Below, one piece after another: positions 7,630 through 14,988 of a stretch of DNA of 18,276 nucleotides (positions are counted from its first letter, which is position 1; each line of letters starts with the position of its first letter). The position numbers and the translations under genes are program-made. Location: assembly GCA_050329415.1 (NCBI GenBank), contig JBHJOS010000019.1, positions 1 to 18,276 of the forward strand. Direction: 5' to 3'. Source of the stretch: JANNOG01 sp050329415. GTDB lineage: Bacteria > Actinomycetota > Actinomycetes > Actinomycetales > JBBAYJ01. Under the pieces are notes generated by a model. It was given only the letters and a program-made list of their open reading frames with translations. It was not told the DNA's origin and made no database searches.

Positions 7630-8525
7630 ACGGACCCGACCCCCGCGCGGCTGCGCTCGCGGCCGAGCCCCTGATCGTCGTCGGCCCGGCCCCGGGGCTG
7701 GTCGGCGGGCTGCGGTCGGCGGTCGCGGGAGTGGTGTCGTACCGGGAGCTGCTGGGCCTGCTGGTCCGCCGCGAGCTCAAGGCCCGGTACAAGGACAGCG
7801 CCCTGGGCTTCGCGTGGAGCCTGCTGCGACCGCTGACCATGCTCATCGTCTACTACGTGGCGATCGGGCGGTTCCTGGGTGCCGAGCGCGCCATCCCGGA
7901 CTTCGCCGTCTACGTGTTCACCGGCCTCACCGCCTGGTTCCTGTTCCAGGAGATCGTCAGCGCCGGGACCGGAGCCATCGTGGGCAACTCCGGCCTCATC
8001 AAGAAGGTGTACCTGCCTCGCGAGGTGTTCCCGCTGGCGGCCACCGGGTCCGCGCTCGTCAACTTCGTCACCCAGCTCGTGATCCTGGTCGCCGCCGTGG
8101 TGGTGACCGGGCTGGTGGTGATCGACGGACGCCTGGTGTGGGCCCCACTGTCGGTGGCGGTGCTCGTGGTGTGGGGCCTCGGGCTGGCGCTGGTGCTCAG
8201 CGCCGTCAACGTGTACCTGCGCGACGTCCAGTACCTCGTGGAGATCGCGCTCATGGTGATGTTCTGGGCGTCGCCCATCGTGTACTCGTGGGAGTTCGTC
8301 GAGAACGCGCTGCCGGGCTGGGCACAGCAGGTGTACCTGGCGAACCCGGTGACGGCGGCAGTGCTCGGCATGCAGCGGACCTTCTACACCTCGGGCGAGG
8401 CGCTTCCCTTCCCCGACGACCACCTGGAGCGCCTGCTCGTCATGTTCGCCCTGGGGTGCCTGCTCGTCGTCGCCGGTCAGCGGCTCTTCGCGCGGCTCCA
8501 GGCGAACTTCGCCCAGGAGCTGTGA
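7626..8525 (+). CDS. Polysaccharide ABC exporter permease (Wzm/TagG type)
   Basis: The 299-residue membrane protein has the ABC-2 polyol/polysaccharide exporter layout. A cytoplasmic N-terminus contains RRELKARYKDSALGFAWSLLRP at 48-69, the typical amphipathic entry of Wzm, TagG and KpsM proteins. About six hydrophobic segments follow, near 64-86, 95-117, 140-165, 172-197, 202-222 and 268-287. NVYLRDVQYLVEIALMVMFWASPIVY at 195-220 is another family hallmark. With the ATPase encoded next, it would form the channel that moves a lipid-linked glycan across the plasma membrane. GTG 7626 overlaps the previous stop (GTGA), and its own stop overlaps the ATPase start (TGATG). A wzm-like name is tempting, but the substrate could equally be a teichoic-acid-like polymer, so no symbol is given. 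Confidence 0.93.
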   Translation: MNGPDPRAAALAAEPLIVVGPAPGLVGGLRSAVAGVVSYRELLGLLVRRELKARYKDSALGFAWSLLRPLTMLIVYYVAIGRFLGAERAIPDFAVYVFTGLTAWFLFQEIVSAGTGAIVGNSGLIKKVYLPREVFPLAATGSALVNFVTQLVILVAAVVVTGLVVIDGRLVWAPLSVAVLVVWGLGLALVLSAVNVYLRDVQYLVEIALMVMFWASPIVYSWEFVENALPGWAQQVYLANPVTAAVLGMQRTFYTSGEALPFPDDHLERLLVMFALGCLLVVAGQRLFARLQANFAQEL

Positions 8526-9781
8526 TGCCCGAGGCCACCGCCCCGCCCGGCGACACCGAATCCGGACCGGTCGTCGTCTCGATCGAGCACGTCTCGAAGA
8601 AGTTCGTGATCCGCAGGGACAAGTCGCTCAAGGAGCGCCTCGTCAACGCCACTCGCTCCCGGCGCCACCGCGAGGACTTCTGGGCGCTGCGCGACGTGGA
8701 CCTCCAGATCCGTGCCGGGACCACGGTCGGCCTCATCGGTCCCAACGGGTCCGGGAAGTCGACCCTGCTCAAGACGATCGGCGGGATCCTCCAGCCGACC
8801 ACGGGGCAGGTGCGCCGGCGCGGGCGGCTGGCCGCCCTGCTCGAGCTGGGGGCCGGCTTCCACCCCGACCTCACGGGCCGCGAGAACGTGTACCTCAACG
8901 CGGCGATCCTCGGCCTGTCCCGGGCCCAGACGGACTCGTTCTTCGACGCGATCGTCGAGTTCAGCGGCATCCCCGAGTTCATCGACACCCAGGTGAAGTT
9001 CTACTCCTCCGGCATGTACGTCCGGCTGGCCTTCGCCGTCGCCGTGCACGTCGACCCGGACGTCCTGCTCGTCGACGAGGTGCTGGCCGTCGGCGACGAG
9101 CCGTTCCAGCGGCGCTGCTTGGACCGGATCCGCACCTTCCAGGCCGAGGGCCGGACCATCGTGCTCGTCACCCACGCCCTCGACCAGGTGGTGGACGTGT
9201 GCGACCGCGCCGTGGTGCTGGAACGCGGGAACGTCGCCTTCGACGGCCCGCCCTCCGACGCCACCCGCTTCCTGCGCGGGGAGTACGTCGTCGCCGACGA
9301 GGCCCACCTGGAGCGGGAGCGCCAGCGCGCGACCTCCGACGAGGGCGCCCCCCCGCTGTCCGGCGCCCGGGTGCACGCCGTCCGGCTGCTCGACTCCTCG
9401 GGCCGGCCGGTCGACCACCTGGCCTCCGGCGCCCCGGCCTGCTTCGAGGTCGACGTCGAGGTGCCCGAGGCCACCTCCGACCTCGTCGTCGGCGTCGGGC
9501 TCGCCACCCTGGCCGGCCAGGGCCTGTGGGGCACCAACACCAAGCTCATGGGCCGCCGCCTGGCCGCCCCGGCCGGTGGGTCAAGCGTGCGGATCGAGGT
9601 CGAGGGCCTGCACGCCGGTCCCGGGCAGTACGAAGTGCACGGCGCGGTCGCCTCGTGGCGCGGACCCGAGGTCGACCGGCTGGCCCGGGGGCTCGTCCTC
9701 ACCATGGACGGCGGCGACGAGACCATCGGCGTGCTCGGCGTGCGCCCGCTCGCCGCCTCGATCGGCCCGGCCGGCGGCTGA
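8525..9781 (+). CDS. Polysaccharide ABC exporter ATPase with C-terminal recognition domain (Wzt type)
   Basis: The 418-residue ATPase has Walker A GPNGSGKST at 72-80, the Wzt/TagH-type signature YSSGM at 160-164 in place of LSGGQ, Walker B VLLVDE at 180-185 and the switch His217. After the nucleotide-binding domain (to about 255) comes a charged linker. Residues 283-408 then resemble the beta-sandwich Wzt C-terminal domain, with SGARVHAVRLLDSSGRPV, GTNTKLMG and GQYEVHGAVAS segments. In ABC-dependent O-antigen systems this domain binds the finished, often capped, chain before export. A short TagH-type ATPase would lack it, so export here may be selective for a glycan feature. It ends the five-gene coupled run and converges on the SpoIID-type gene with only 9 bp between stops. 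Confidence 0.93.
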   Translation: MPEATAPPGDTESGPVVVSIEHVSKKFVIRRDKSLKERLVNATRSRRHREDFWALRDVDLQIRAGTTVGLIGPNGSGKSTLLKTIGGILQPTTGQVRRRGRLAALLELGAGFHPDLTGRENVYLNAAILGLSRAQTDSFFDAIVEFSGIPEFIDTQVKFYSSGMYVRLAFAVAVHVDPDVLLVDEVLAVGDEPFQRRCLDRIRTFQAEGRTIVLVTHALDQVVDVCDRAVVLERGNVAFDGPPSDATRFLRGEYVVADEAHLERERQRATSDEGAPPLSGARVHAVRLLDSSGRPVDHLASGAPACFEVDVEVPEATSDLVVGVGLATLAGQGLWGTNTKLMGRRLAAPAGGSSVRIEVEGLHAGPGQYEVHGAVASWRGPEVDRLARGLVLTMDGGDETIGVLGVRPLAASIGPAGG

Positions 9782-9786
9782 GCGCG

Positions 9787-9800
9787 CCGGTCAGAACCGG
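9787..9800. terminator. Small inverted repeat between convergent genes
   Basis: CCGGT and ACCGG form a 5-bp stem around a CAGA loop, spanning the 9-bp gap and the end of the minus-strand gene. It lacks a T run. It could help stop transcription in both directions, but the stem is short. Confidence 0.25.
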
Positions 9801-11665
9801 TGCTCGGCGCGCTGGAGGTACTCCGGCGAGGCGACGATCGCCGCCGGGATGCTCCGGTCGCCATCACCGGCCCCCAGCAGGCGTCCGACGTGCACGGCCG
9901 AGCCGGGGTCGGGCCCCCGGCCCAGGAAGCTCGCGTAGTAGGCGGACAGCCGCCGCTGCCCCGCCTCCAAGGAGCCGGCGATGCCGAGTGCGACGCCGTA
10001 CCGGCCCTGTGCCGCCAACCGGTCCGACCAGTAGTCCCGTTCCCAGGCGGCCGCGCCGCGGCCGAGCGTGGCCCGGTACATCCGGTCGACCCAGCGGCCG
10101 CCGTCCCTGCCGCTGCGCAGCCACGCCTCGTCGGACGCCAGGATCGACGCCTGGAGCACCGGGACACTCCCGTCGCGCTGGAAGCTCGCGATCCAGCCCT
10201 GGATCTCGGCCTCGGCCGGGGTGCGGCCGAGGGTGCCCTGGTAAACGCCGACGACGACGCTCTGTGCCCGCTCCGGGGATCGGGCGACGTCCAGGGCGAC
10301 CTGCTGCGGCGACAGGCTGTTCTGCATCTGCTGCACCCGCTCGGCGGCTTCGCCGGAGGTCGGCGGGCGGCCGAGGACGTCCCGGTACAGCGCCTGCACC
10401 GCGGCCTGGGCGGTCTCGGCCCGCACGAAGCCGGACACCGTGAACCAGGTGCTCCTGAGGCCGAGCCGCGACCGCACCTGGCTGCCGCTGAACGTCGTGA
10501 CGGTGCCCGCGGACACGACCCGCAGCTCGAGCACCCGTCCGCCGTCGGGACCCTGCCCGGTGCGCCGGGTCACCGCCAGGTCGCTGATCGGGCCGGTGCC
10601 CAGCCGCTGCGCCAGCTCGGCGACTCCGAACCTGACCGACCAGGCACGGTGCGGATTGGCTGACGTGGTGTCGCCCTCGTCCACGACCGCGGGGAAGTCG
10701 CCGCCGGCGGACCACCCCCCGGTCGAGGCGGAGAACTCCGTCCGGGCGACGGAACCGTTGGACCGGGCACGCACCCGGCCCGCCGTCGCCGCGATCGCGG
10801 CGTCCGTGCGCGGGTCCTCGAGGCTGGTGCGTGCACCACCGCCGACGGGACGAGTCCACGAGCCGCGGTACACCTGGCACTGCGTGGTGTCACAGGTGGT
10901 CGCCCAGCCGGAGAAGGGGGTGGAGAGGGCGTAGCTGCGGGCTGCGACCGCCTGCGCCTGCAGCGCCTGCGCACCGCGCCCGCCGCCGGCGGTGGCCCAG
11001 GAGGCCGGGGCCTCCCGGGGGACGACCCCGCGGAGGTAGTCCTCCACAGGGAGCTGGTTGACCACGGCGAGCTGACCGCCGGCGTCCGCGAACCGCAGAC
11101 TGCCCCGATAGCCCCGGACCAGACCGGACTCGCACACCCCGACCCCGCCCGCCGCGCTCACCACGGCGCCGGCGGACCGGGTCGTGGGGGCCGACCACGG
11201 GCCGGCGCAGCCGGGACCGGTGCGGATCTCCAGGGTGCCCGCGCCGTTGCGCCGCACCAGGACGGCGGCCGCCCCCACCGGCCCGCCGCCGACCGCCAGG
11301 GCGTCCCCGGTGACGGGGACCGCCCGGCCGCGCAGTCCGAGGAGGTCCACCCCGATCGGCACGTTGCCGACGTCCCTGGTCCTCGTCCCGCCGTAGTAGT
11401 GGTCAAGGATCTGCGCGCTGGACCATCCCCGGTCCACGGCGTACCCGAACGCACCCCACTGGCCCATGCCGCGACCGTGCCCCCACCCACGCCCGCTCAC
11501 GGTGATTCCGCCCGCCGGGGCGGCGGTCGGCGCGGTGAGTGCCCGGCTCGCCTCGACGGCTTCGGGCGCGGGCGGGGGTGCGGGGCTCCACGGGGGGACC
11601 GTCGCACCGACGACCACGGCCGCCACGACCGCGCTCGCGGTGAGCAGGCCTCGGGTGCTCCTCAC
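9791..11665 (-). CDS. Secreted SpoIID/LytB-domain protein with DUF4214 repeats
   Basis: This 624-residue protein starts at GTG 11665, overlapping the amidase stop (GTGA). Residues 1-30 read as a signal peptide (basic start, hydrophobic LLTASAVVAAVVVGATV, then Ala/Pro-rich sequence). SpoIID signatures follow: GHGRGMGQWGA at 62-72, LPVEDYLRGVVPREAPASW at 205-223 with the likely catalytic Glu218, and ALQAQAVAARSYA at 234-246. SpoIID is a lytic transglycosylase acting on peptide-stripped glycan strands. From about 421 to the end there are four units of roughly 50 residues of the YRDVLGR / YQGTLGR / YRATLGR / YASFLGR kind, matching DUF4214. The partner upstream is an amidase, so strand stripping followed by cleavage is a reasonable joint role. 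The frame is open far upstream through the amidase gene, but that part is not coding. Confidence 0.88.
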   Translation of the reverse strand: MRSTRGLLTASAVVAAVVVGATVPPWSPAPPPAPEAVEASRALTAPTAAPAGGITVSGRGWGHGRGMGQWGAFGYAVDRGWSSAQILDHYYGGTRTRDVGNVPIGVDLLGLRGRAVPVTGDALAVGGGPVGAAAVLVRRNGAGTLEIRTGPGCAGPWSAPTTRSAGAVVSAAGGVGVCESGLVRGYRGSLRFADAGGQLAVVNQLPVEDYLRGVVPREAPASWATAGGGRGAQALQAQAVAARSYALSTPFSGWATTCDTTQCQVYRGSWTRPVGGGARTSLEDPRTDAAIAATAGRVRARSNGSVARTEFSASTGGWSAGGDFPAVVDEGDTTSANPHRAWSVRFGVAELAQRLGTGPISDLAVTRRTGQGPDGGRVLELRVVSAGTVTTFSGSQVRSRLGLRSTWFTVSGFVRAETAQAAVQALYRDVLGRPPTSGEAAERVQQMQNSLSPQQVALDVARSPERAQSVVVGVYQGTLGRTPAEAEIQGWIASFQRDGSVPVLQASILASDEAWLRSGRDGGRWVDRMYRATLGRGAAAWERDYWSDRLAAQGRYGVALGIAGSLEAGQRRLSAYYASFLGRGPDPGSAVHVGRLLGAGDGDRSIPAAIVASPEYLQRAEHRF

Positions 11666-13500
11666 CGGCCGCGAGCCCTCAGGACGTACTCCTGGCTCAC
11701 CATGACGGACATCCGCAGGTACTCGTCGCCCCGGGTGAGGACGGTCCGCTCCCAGTGGGCGCGTTCCTCGGTGGCGGCCGAGCGCTGCAGCCACGTCCGG
11801 TACGCCCGGTCCACGCGGATCCGGGCGCTCTCGGGCGAGCCGTAGATCCCGGCGATCACACCGGCCTGCCCCCCCGTGCGCAGCCGCGCGGACCAGTGCG
11901 AGACCTCGCCCGCCGCCGCCGTCCGGCCCAGTCCGCGGCGGTAGAGCTCCTGCACGAAGCCGGCGTCGGTGCCACCGCCCCGGAGGTAGAACTCCCGGCT
12001 GGCCATGAAGGTGGGGCGCATGTCGTCCAGTCGCACCTGCTGCGCGGCGAGGCGGTCGAGCCAGAACCGCATGCCGGCGGCGTCGGGGCCGCGACCGAGC
12101 ACGTCCTGGTAGACCGTGGTGATGTACCGGCGGCGGTACTCCTCGCTGGCGGTGAACCCGTTCGCGGCACGCCAGCGGTCGGCCGCCGCGACCGGGATCC
12201 AGAAGTCGATCTCGCTGCCGCCGGGTTCCCGTCCGAGCATGTCGAGGTAGAGGCTGCGGACGTGCAAGCCCTGGTCGGTCAGGGTCCGGGCGTGCTGGCG
12301 GATGACCGACAGCTGCGAGTAGAGGTTGCGCCCGGGACACACGGTGTGACCGACGTCGCGGTGACCGAAGACCACGGGCAGCGAGACCGTCGCTCCGGGG
12401 GAGTACCTCGCGGTCCCTCCGCCCGCCGACGTCAGGCTGGTGCCGGCGTAGGGGTCCAGGGCGTGACGGGCGAGCTTCCAGCCGACGATGCGGCCGATGG
12501 ACCGGACCATCGCGGCGGGCGCCGCCGCCTGCTCGTAGTTGCCCATCGCCGCGACCCCGAACGTGCGGTCGTTGAAGCCGCCGCTGTGGGCCCCGCGGAC
12601 CGCGCGGTCGATGCCGCCGTACCGGCCCTCGTAGATCGTGCCGAACTTGTCGACGAGGAAGTTGTAGCCGATGTCGCACCAGCCGAGGGACTGCGTGTGG
12701 TAGGCGTAGATCCCCCGCACGATGGACGGCGCCTGGGACTGCGAGTAGCTGTTGGTCCCGGCGGTGTGGTGGACCGTGGCGGCCCGGATGCCGCTGCTGA
12801 CCGATGGGGTGCACGAGCGGAGGCCCTCGTCCGCGCCCCAGCCGCGGCGCGTGACGAGGGGGGGCGAGGCCATGGCCGCCTGCGCGGCCGAGAACGGGGT
12901 CGTCGCCACAGTGGTCCGGTCCCCGGGGTCGGTGCCGGGGTCGATGGTGACGACGTCGAGGTCCGGGCGGGGCTGGGCTCCGGGGGCGTCGATGCTGACC
13001 TGGATGGCGTCGGCCCCGGCAGTGACGATCGGGTCGGTCGCGACGACGCTCGCGGCCCGCTCGTATTCCTCGGTCCCGGCGTCCGGACCCTCGTCGTTGG
13101 GCTCGAGCGCCGTCCACGGGCTCCAGCCGTCGTCCTCCCGCACCCGCACCCGGACGTCCCCCGGCGCTGCGGCGTCGGCGTCCCACCGGACGCCGGCCAC
13201 GGTGAACTCGCCGGTCTCGAGGACCTCGGAGACGAGGAGCGGGGAGTCCGTCGCCCCGGGCGGACCCGCGGGCACCTCGCCGAACGCCCCTGTGGTCGGC
13301 TCGGTGGTCGGCTCGGTGGTCGGCTCGGTGGTCGGCTCGGCAGCCTGCGCACGCGCGAGCGCCGTCCACGACGAGGCGTCGACCCGGAGGGTGGTGACCT
13401 CGGGGGCGACCGCCCCGCCGGTCGGCACGGACACCACGTCCATGACCAGGAAGCCCGTTGCGAGTGCCGGAATGAGTGTCGCCGAGACGATCCGCTTCAT
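11662..13500 (-). CDS. Secreted N-acetylmuramoyl-L-alanine amidase (PGRP/Amidase_2) with DUF4214 repeats
   Basis: The 612-residue protein begins with a short signal-like sequence (MKRIVSATLIPALATGFLVM). A Thr-Thr-Glu-Pro repeat linker follows at about 55-70, and residues 85-200 form an unassigned beta-rich region. The zinc amidase domain spans about 213-405. It shows RRGWGAD at 218-224, HHTAG at 244-248, DIGYNFLVDKFGTIYEGR from 276, and GHRDVGHTVCPG at 379-390. His380 and Cys388 are spaced like zinc ligands of the family, with His244 or His245 as the third and Tyr279 as the catalytic-site Tyr. Four DUF4214 units follow from about 413, with LYLDMLGREP, VYQDVLGRGP, LYRRGLGRTA and AYRTWLQRSA. 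The enzyme should cut the amide between muramic acid and the stem peptide outside the membrane. GGGGAG lies about 12 bases before the ATG. Confidence 0.9.
   Translation of the reverse strand: MKRIVSATLIPALATGFLVMDVVSVPTGGAVAPEVTTLRVDASSWTALARAQAAEPTTEPTTEPTTEPTTGAFGEVPAGPPGATDSPLLVSEVLETGEFTVAGVRWDADAAAPGDVRVRVREDDGWSPWTALEPNDEGPDAGTEEYERAASVVATDPIVTAGADAIQVSIDAPGAQPRPDLDVVTIDPGTDPGDRTTVATTPFSAAQAAMASPPLVTRRGWGADEGLRSCTPSVSSGIRAATVHHTAGTNSYSQSQAPSIVRGIYAYHTQSLGWCDIGYNFLVDKFGTIYEGRYGGIDRAVRGAHSGGFNDRTFGVAAMGNYEQAAAPAAMVRSIGRIVGWKLARHALDPYAGTSLTSAGGGTARYSPGATVSLPVVFGHRDVGHTVCPGRNLYSQLSVIRQHARTLTDQGLHVRSLYLDMLGREPGGSEIDFWIPVAAADRWRAANGFTASEEYRRRYITTVYQDVLGRGPDAAGMRFWLDRLAAQQVRLDDMRPTFMASREFYLRGGGTDAGFVQELYRRGLGRTAAAGEVSHWSARLRTGGQAGVIAGIYGSPESARIRVDRAYRTWLQRSAATEERAHWERTVLTRGDEYLRMSVMVSQEYVLRARGR
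13292..13339 (-). repeat. Four perfect 12-bp tandem repeats encoding Thr-Thr-Glu-Pro
   Basis: The plus-strand unit GTGGTCGGCTCG occurs four times without a mismatch. It lies in frame in the amidase gene and encodes a TTEP linker just after the signal peptide. Perfect identity of 12-bp units suggests recent expansion and possible length variation between strains. Confidence 0.9.
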
Positions 13501-13577
13501 CGTTAGCCGTCGCTCCCCGTCCGCGCAGGGACGCCGGATTCGGCCGTCCCACCTGCCACGCTCGTGTCGTCGCAGTG

Positions 13578-13592
13578 GGATCGGCCCGATCC
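13578..13592. repeat. 15-bp operator-like palindrome upstream of the amidase gene
   Basis: GGATCGG and CCGATCC flank a single central base, giving a perfect 7-bp inverted repeat about 78 bp upstream of the amidase ATG. Its form and place suit a regulator binding site, but the regulator is unknown and a chance palindrome is possible in GC-rich DNA. Confidence 0.35.
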
Positions 13593-13695
13593 GTCAGCAC
13601 TTGAGCCGCGGGATCGCGCCCATGGCGACCCTCACCCGACCGGACGAGGGTCACGCCCGCCCGGGCGCGGGGTGGCGAACCGGGTGGTGTCCCGG

Positions 13696-13724
13696 ACGCT
13701 GTGCAGAACCTACAAATCTGTCAG
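13696..13724 (-). promoter_or_regulatory. Candidate promoter for the amidase/SpoIID operon
   Basis: On the minus strand CTGACA (13724-13719, five of six to the -35 consensus) and CAGCGT (13701-13696) are separated by 17 bp in the most AT-rich patch of the 248-bp gap. The -10 element is weak. A second possible -10, TAGGTT, lies at 13712-13707. Use of the first pair would give a leader of about 190 bases containing the palindrome at 13578-13592. Confidence 0.3.
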
Positions 13725-13733
13725 CGGCTCGGT

Positions 13734-13748
13734 GCCGGTTCAGCCGGC
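13734..13748 (-). terminator. Possible stem-loop just after the acyl-CoA dehydrogenase stop
   Basis: GCCGG and CCGGC pair around a five-base loop immediately downstream of the TGA. The stem is short and has no T run, so this is a weak terminator candidate. Confidence 0.25.
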
Positions 13749-14933
13749 TCAGCGGAACAGGCGCCGCGCCATCACCAGGCGCTGGATCTGGTTCGTGCCC
13801 TCGTAGATCTGGGTGATCTTGGCGTCCCGCATCATCCGCTCGACGGGGTGGTCGGCGACGTAACCGGCCCCGCCGAGCAACTGCACCGCGTCGGTCGTGA
13901 CCTTCATGGCGACGTCGGAGGCATAACACTTGGCGGCCGCGCCGAGGAACGACAGGTCCTCCCCGTGCCCGTCGACGCCGAGCATCGCCCGCTCGCTGGC
14001 CGCGGCGGCCGCGTACACTAGCTGCCGGGCAGCCTCCAGCTCCATCGCCATGTCGGCGAGCATGAACTGCACGCCCTGGAACTCGGCGACCGCCTTGCCG
14101 AACTGTCGCCGGTCCCTGACGTAGGCGAGCGCGTAGTCCAGTGCCCCCTGCGCCACCCCGACCGCCTGGGCGCCGATCGTGATCCGGGTGTGGTCGAGGG
14201 TCCGCAGGGCGAGCTTGAGGCCGTGGCCGGGCTGGCCGACCAGGCGGTCGGGACCCACGTACACCCCGTCGAACAGCAACTCGCGGGTGGGCGAGCCCTT
14301 GATGCCGAGCTTCCTCTCGGGCGCCCCGAACGACAGCCCCTCGTCGTCGGCCTCGACGACGAAGGCCGAGATCCCGCCCGTGCCGGCGTCCGGGTCGGTC
14401 ACGGCGAGCACGGTGTAGTACCGGCTCACCCCCGCGTTGGTGATCCACGACTTCTGGCCGCGCAGCCGCCAGCCCTCACCCTCGGGAACGGCGCGGGTGC
14501 GCATGGACGCGGTGTCGGACCCGGCCTCCCGCTCGGACAGCGCGTAGCTGATCATCGCGTCGCCGGAGGCGACCGGGGAGAGGTAGCGCTTCTGCAGCTC
14601 CGGCGAGCCGGCCAGCATGATCGGCACCGATCCGAGCTTGTTGACCGCCGGGATCAGCGAGCTCGACATGCAGGCCCGTGCCACCTCCTCGATGACGAGG
14701 CACACACTCACGGCGTCGGCACCGACGCCGCCGAACTCCTCGGGAACGTGGGGGGCGTGGAAGTCCGCCGCGACGAGGGCGTCGTGCGCCTCCTGCGGGA
14801 ACCGGGCCTCCCGGTCCACCGCAGCGGCATGGGGTGCGATCACCTCCGTGGCGAGGGACCGCACCGCGTCCCGTACGTCACGCTGATCCCTATTGATGGT
14901 GAATGCGCTGGCCCAGGAGGCATCGTCGCTCAC
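13749..14933 (-). CDS. Acyl-CoA dehydrogenase
   Basis: This FAD-dependent acyl-CoA dehydrogenase is 394 residues long from GTG 14933, the usual family length. It shows FTINRDQRDVRDAVR at the N-terminus, ISYALSEREAGSDTAS at 128-143, WITNAG at 163-168, RRQFGKAVAEFQ at 275-286, QLLGGAGY at 351-358 and QIYEGTNQIQR at 375-385. Glu378 is in the position of the catalytic base of short- and medium-chain enzymes. It would oxidise an acyl-CoA to the trans-2-enoyl-CoA and pass electrons to ETF. Which acyl chain cannot be read. No beta-oxidation partner lies nearby, so its place among envelope genes may be accidental. The frame is open to ATG 14990, but that would overlap the divergent dehydrogenase start. 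GTG 14933 abuts a GAGGAG sequence with no spacer, so the exact start is uncertain. Confidence 0.9.
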   Translation of the reverse strand: MSDDASWASAFTINRDQRDVRDAVRSLATEVIAPHAAAVDREARFPQEAHDALVAADFHAPHVPEEFGGVGADAVSVCLVIEEVARACMSSSLIPAVNKLGSVPIMLAGSPELQKRYLSPVASGDAMISYALSEREAGSDTASMRTRAVPEGEGWRLRGQKSWITNAGVSRYYTVLAVTDPDAGTGGISAFVVEADDEGLSFGAPERKLGIKGSPTRELLFDGVYVGPDRLVGQPGHGLKLALRTLDHTRITIGAQAVGVAQGALDYALAYVRDRRQFGKAVAEFQGVQFMLADMAMELEAARQLVYAAAAASERAMLGVDGHGEDLSFLGAAAKCYASDVAMKVTTDAVQLLGGAGYVADHPVERMMRDAKITQIYEGTNQIQRLVMARRLFR

Positions 14934-14937
14934 CTCC
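14930..14937 (-). promoter_or_regulatory. Near-perfect Shine-Dalgarno sequence before an out-of-frame ATG
   Basis: GGAGGTGA on the minus strand ends six bases before ATG 14923. That ATG opens a 27-codon frame, closing with TGA at 14842-14840, inside the 5' end of the acyl-CoA dehydrogenase gene but in a different frame. The same purines overlap the in-frame GTG at 14933. Confidence 0.5.
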
Positions 14938-14975
14938 TCGACGATACCGCCGCGTGTTACCCACGGGTAGGGGGA

Positions 14976-14981
14976 TAGCGT
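14976..14981 (+). promoter_or_regulatory. Candidate -10 box for leaderless UDP-glucose dehydrogenase mRNA
   Basis: TAGCGT fits the actinobacterial -10 form TANNNT and lies seven bases before ATG 14989, the distance expected for a leaderless transcript. No clear -35 was found. The alternative reading is AGGGGG at 14969-14974 acting as a ribosome binding site for GTG 14980. Confidence 0.4.
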
Positions 14982-14988
14982 GGCGCCC

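Noticed and set aside
13292..13339. CRISPR-like or non-coding repeat array
   Set aside because: The units are 12 bp without spacers, in frame, and encode a simple linker.
11666..13654. Upstream extension of the SpoIID-type gene, giving an apparent 1287-residue protein
   Set aside because: The extension overlaps the amidase gene in another frame and has shadow composition. The signal peptide right after GTG 11665 fixes the true start.
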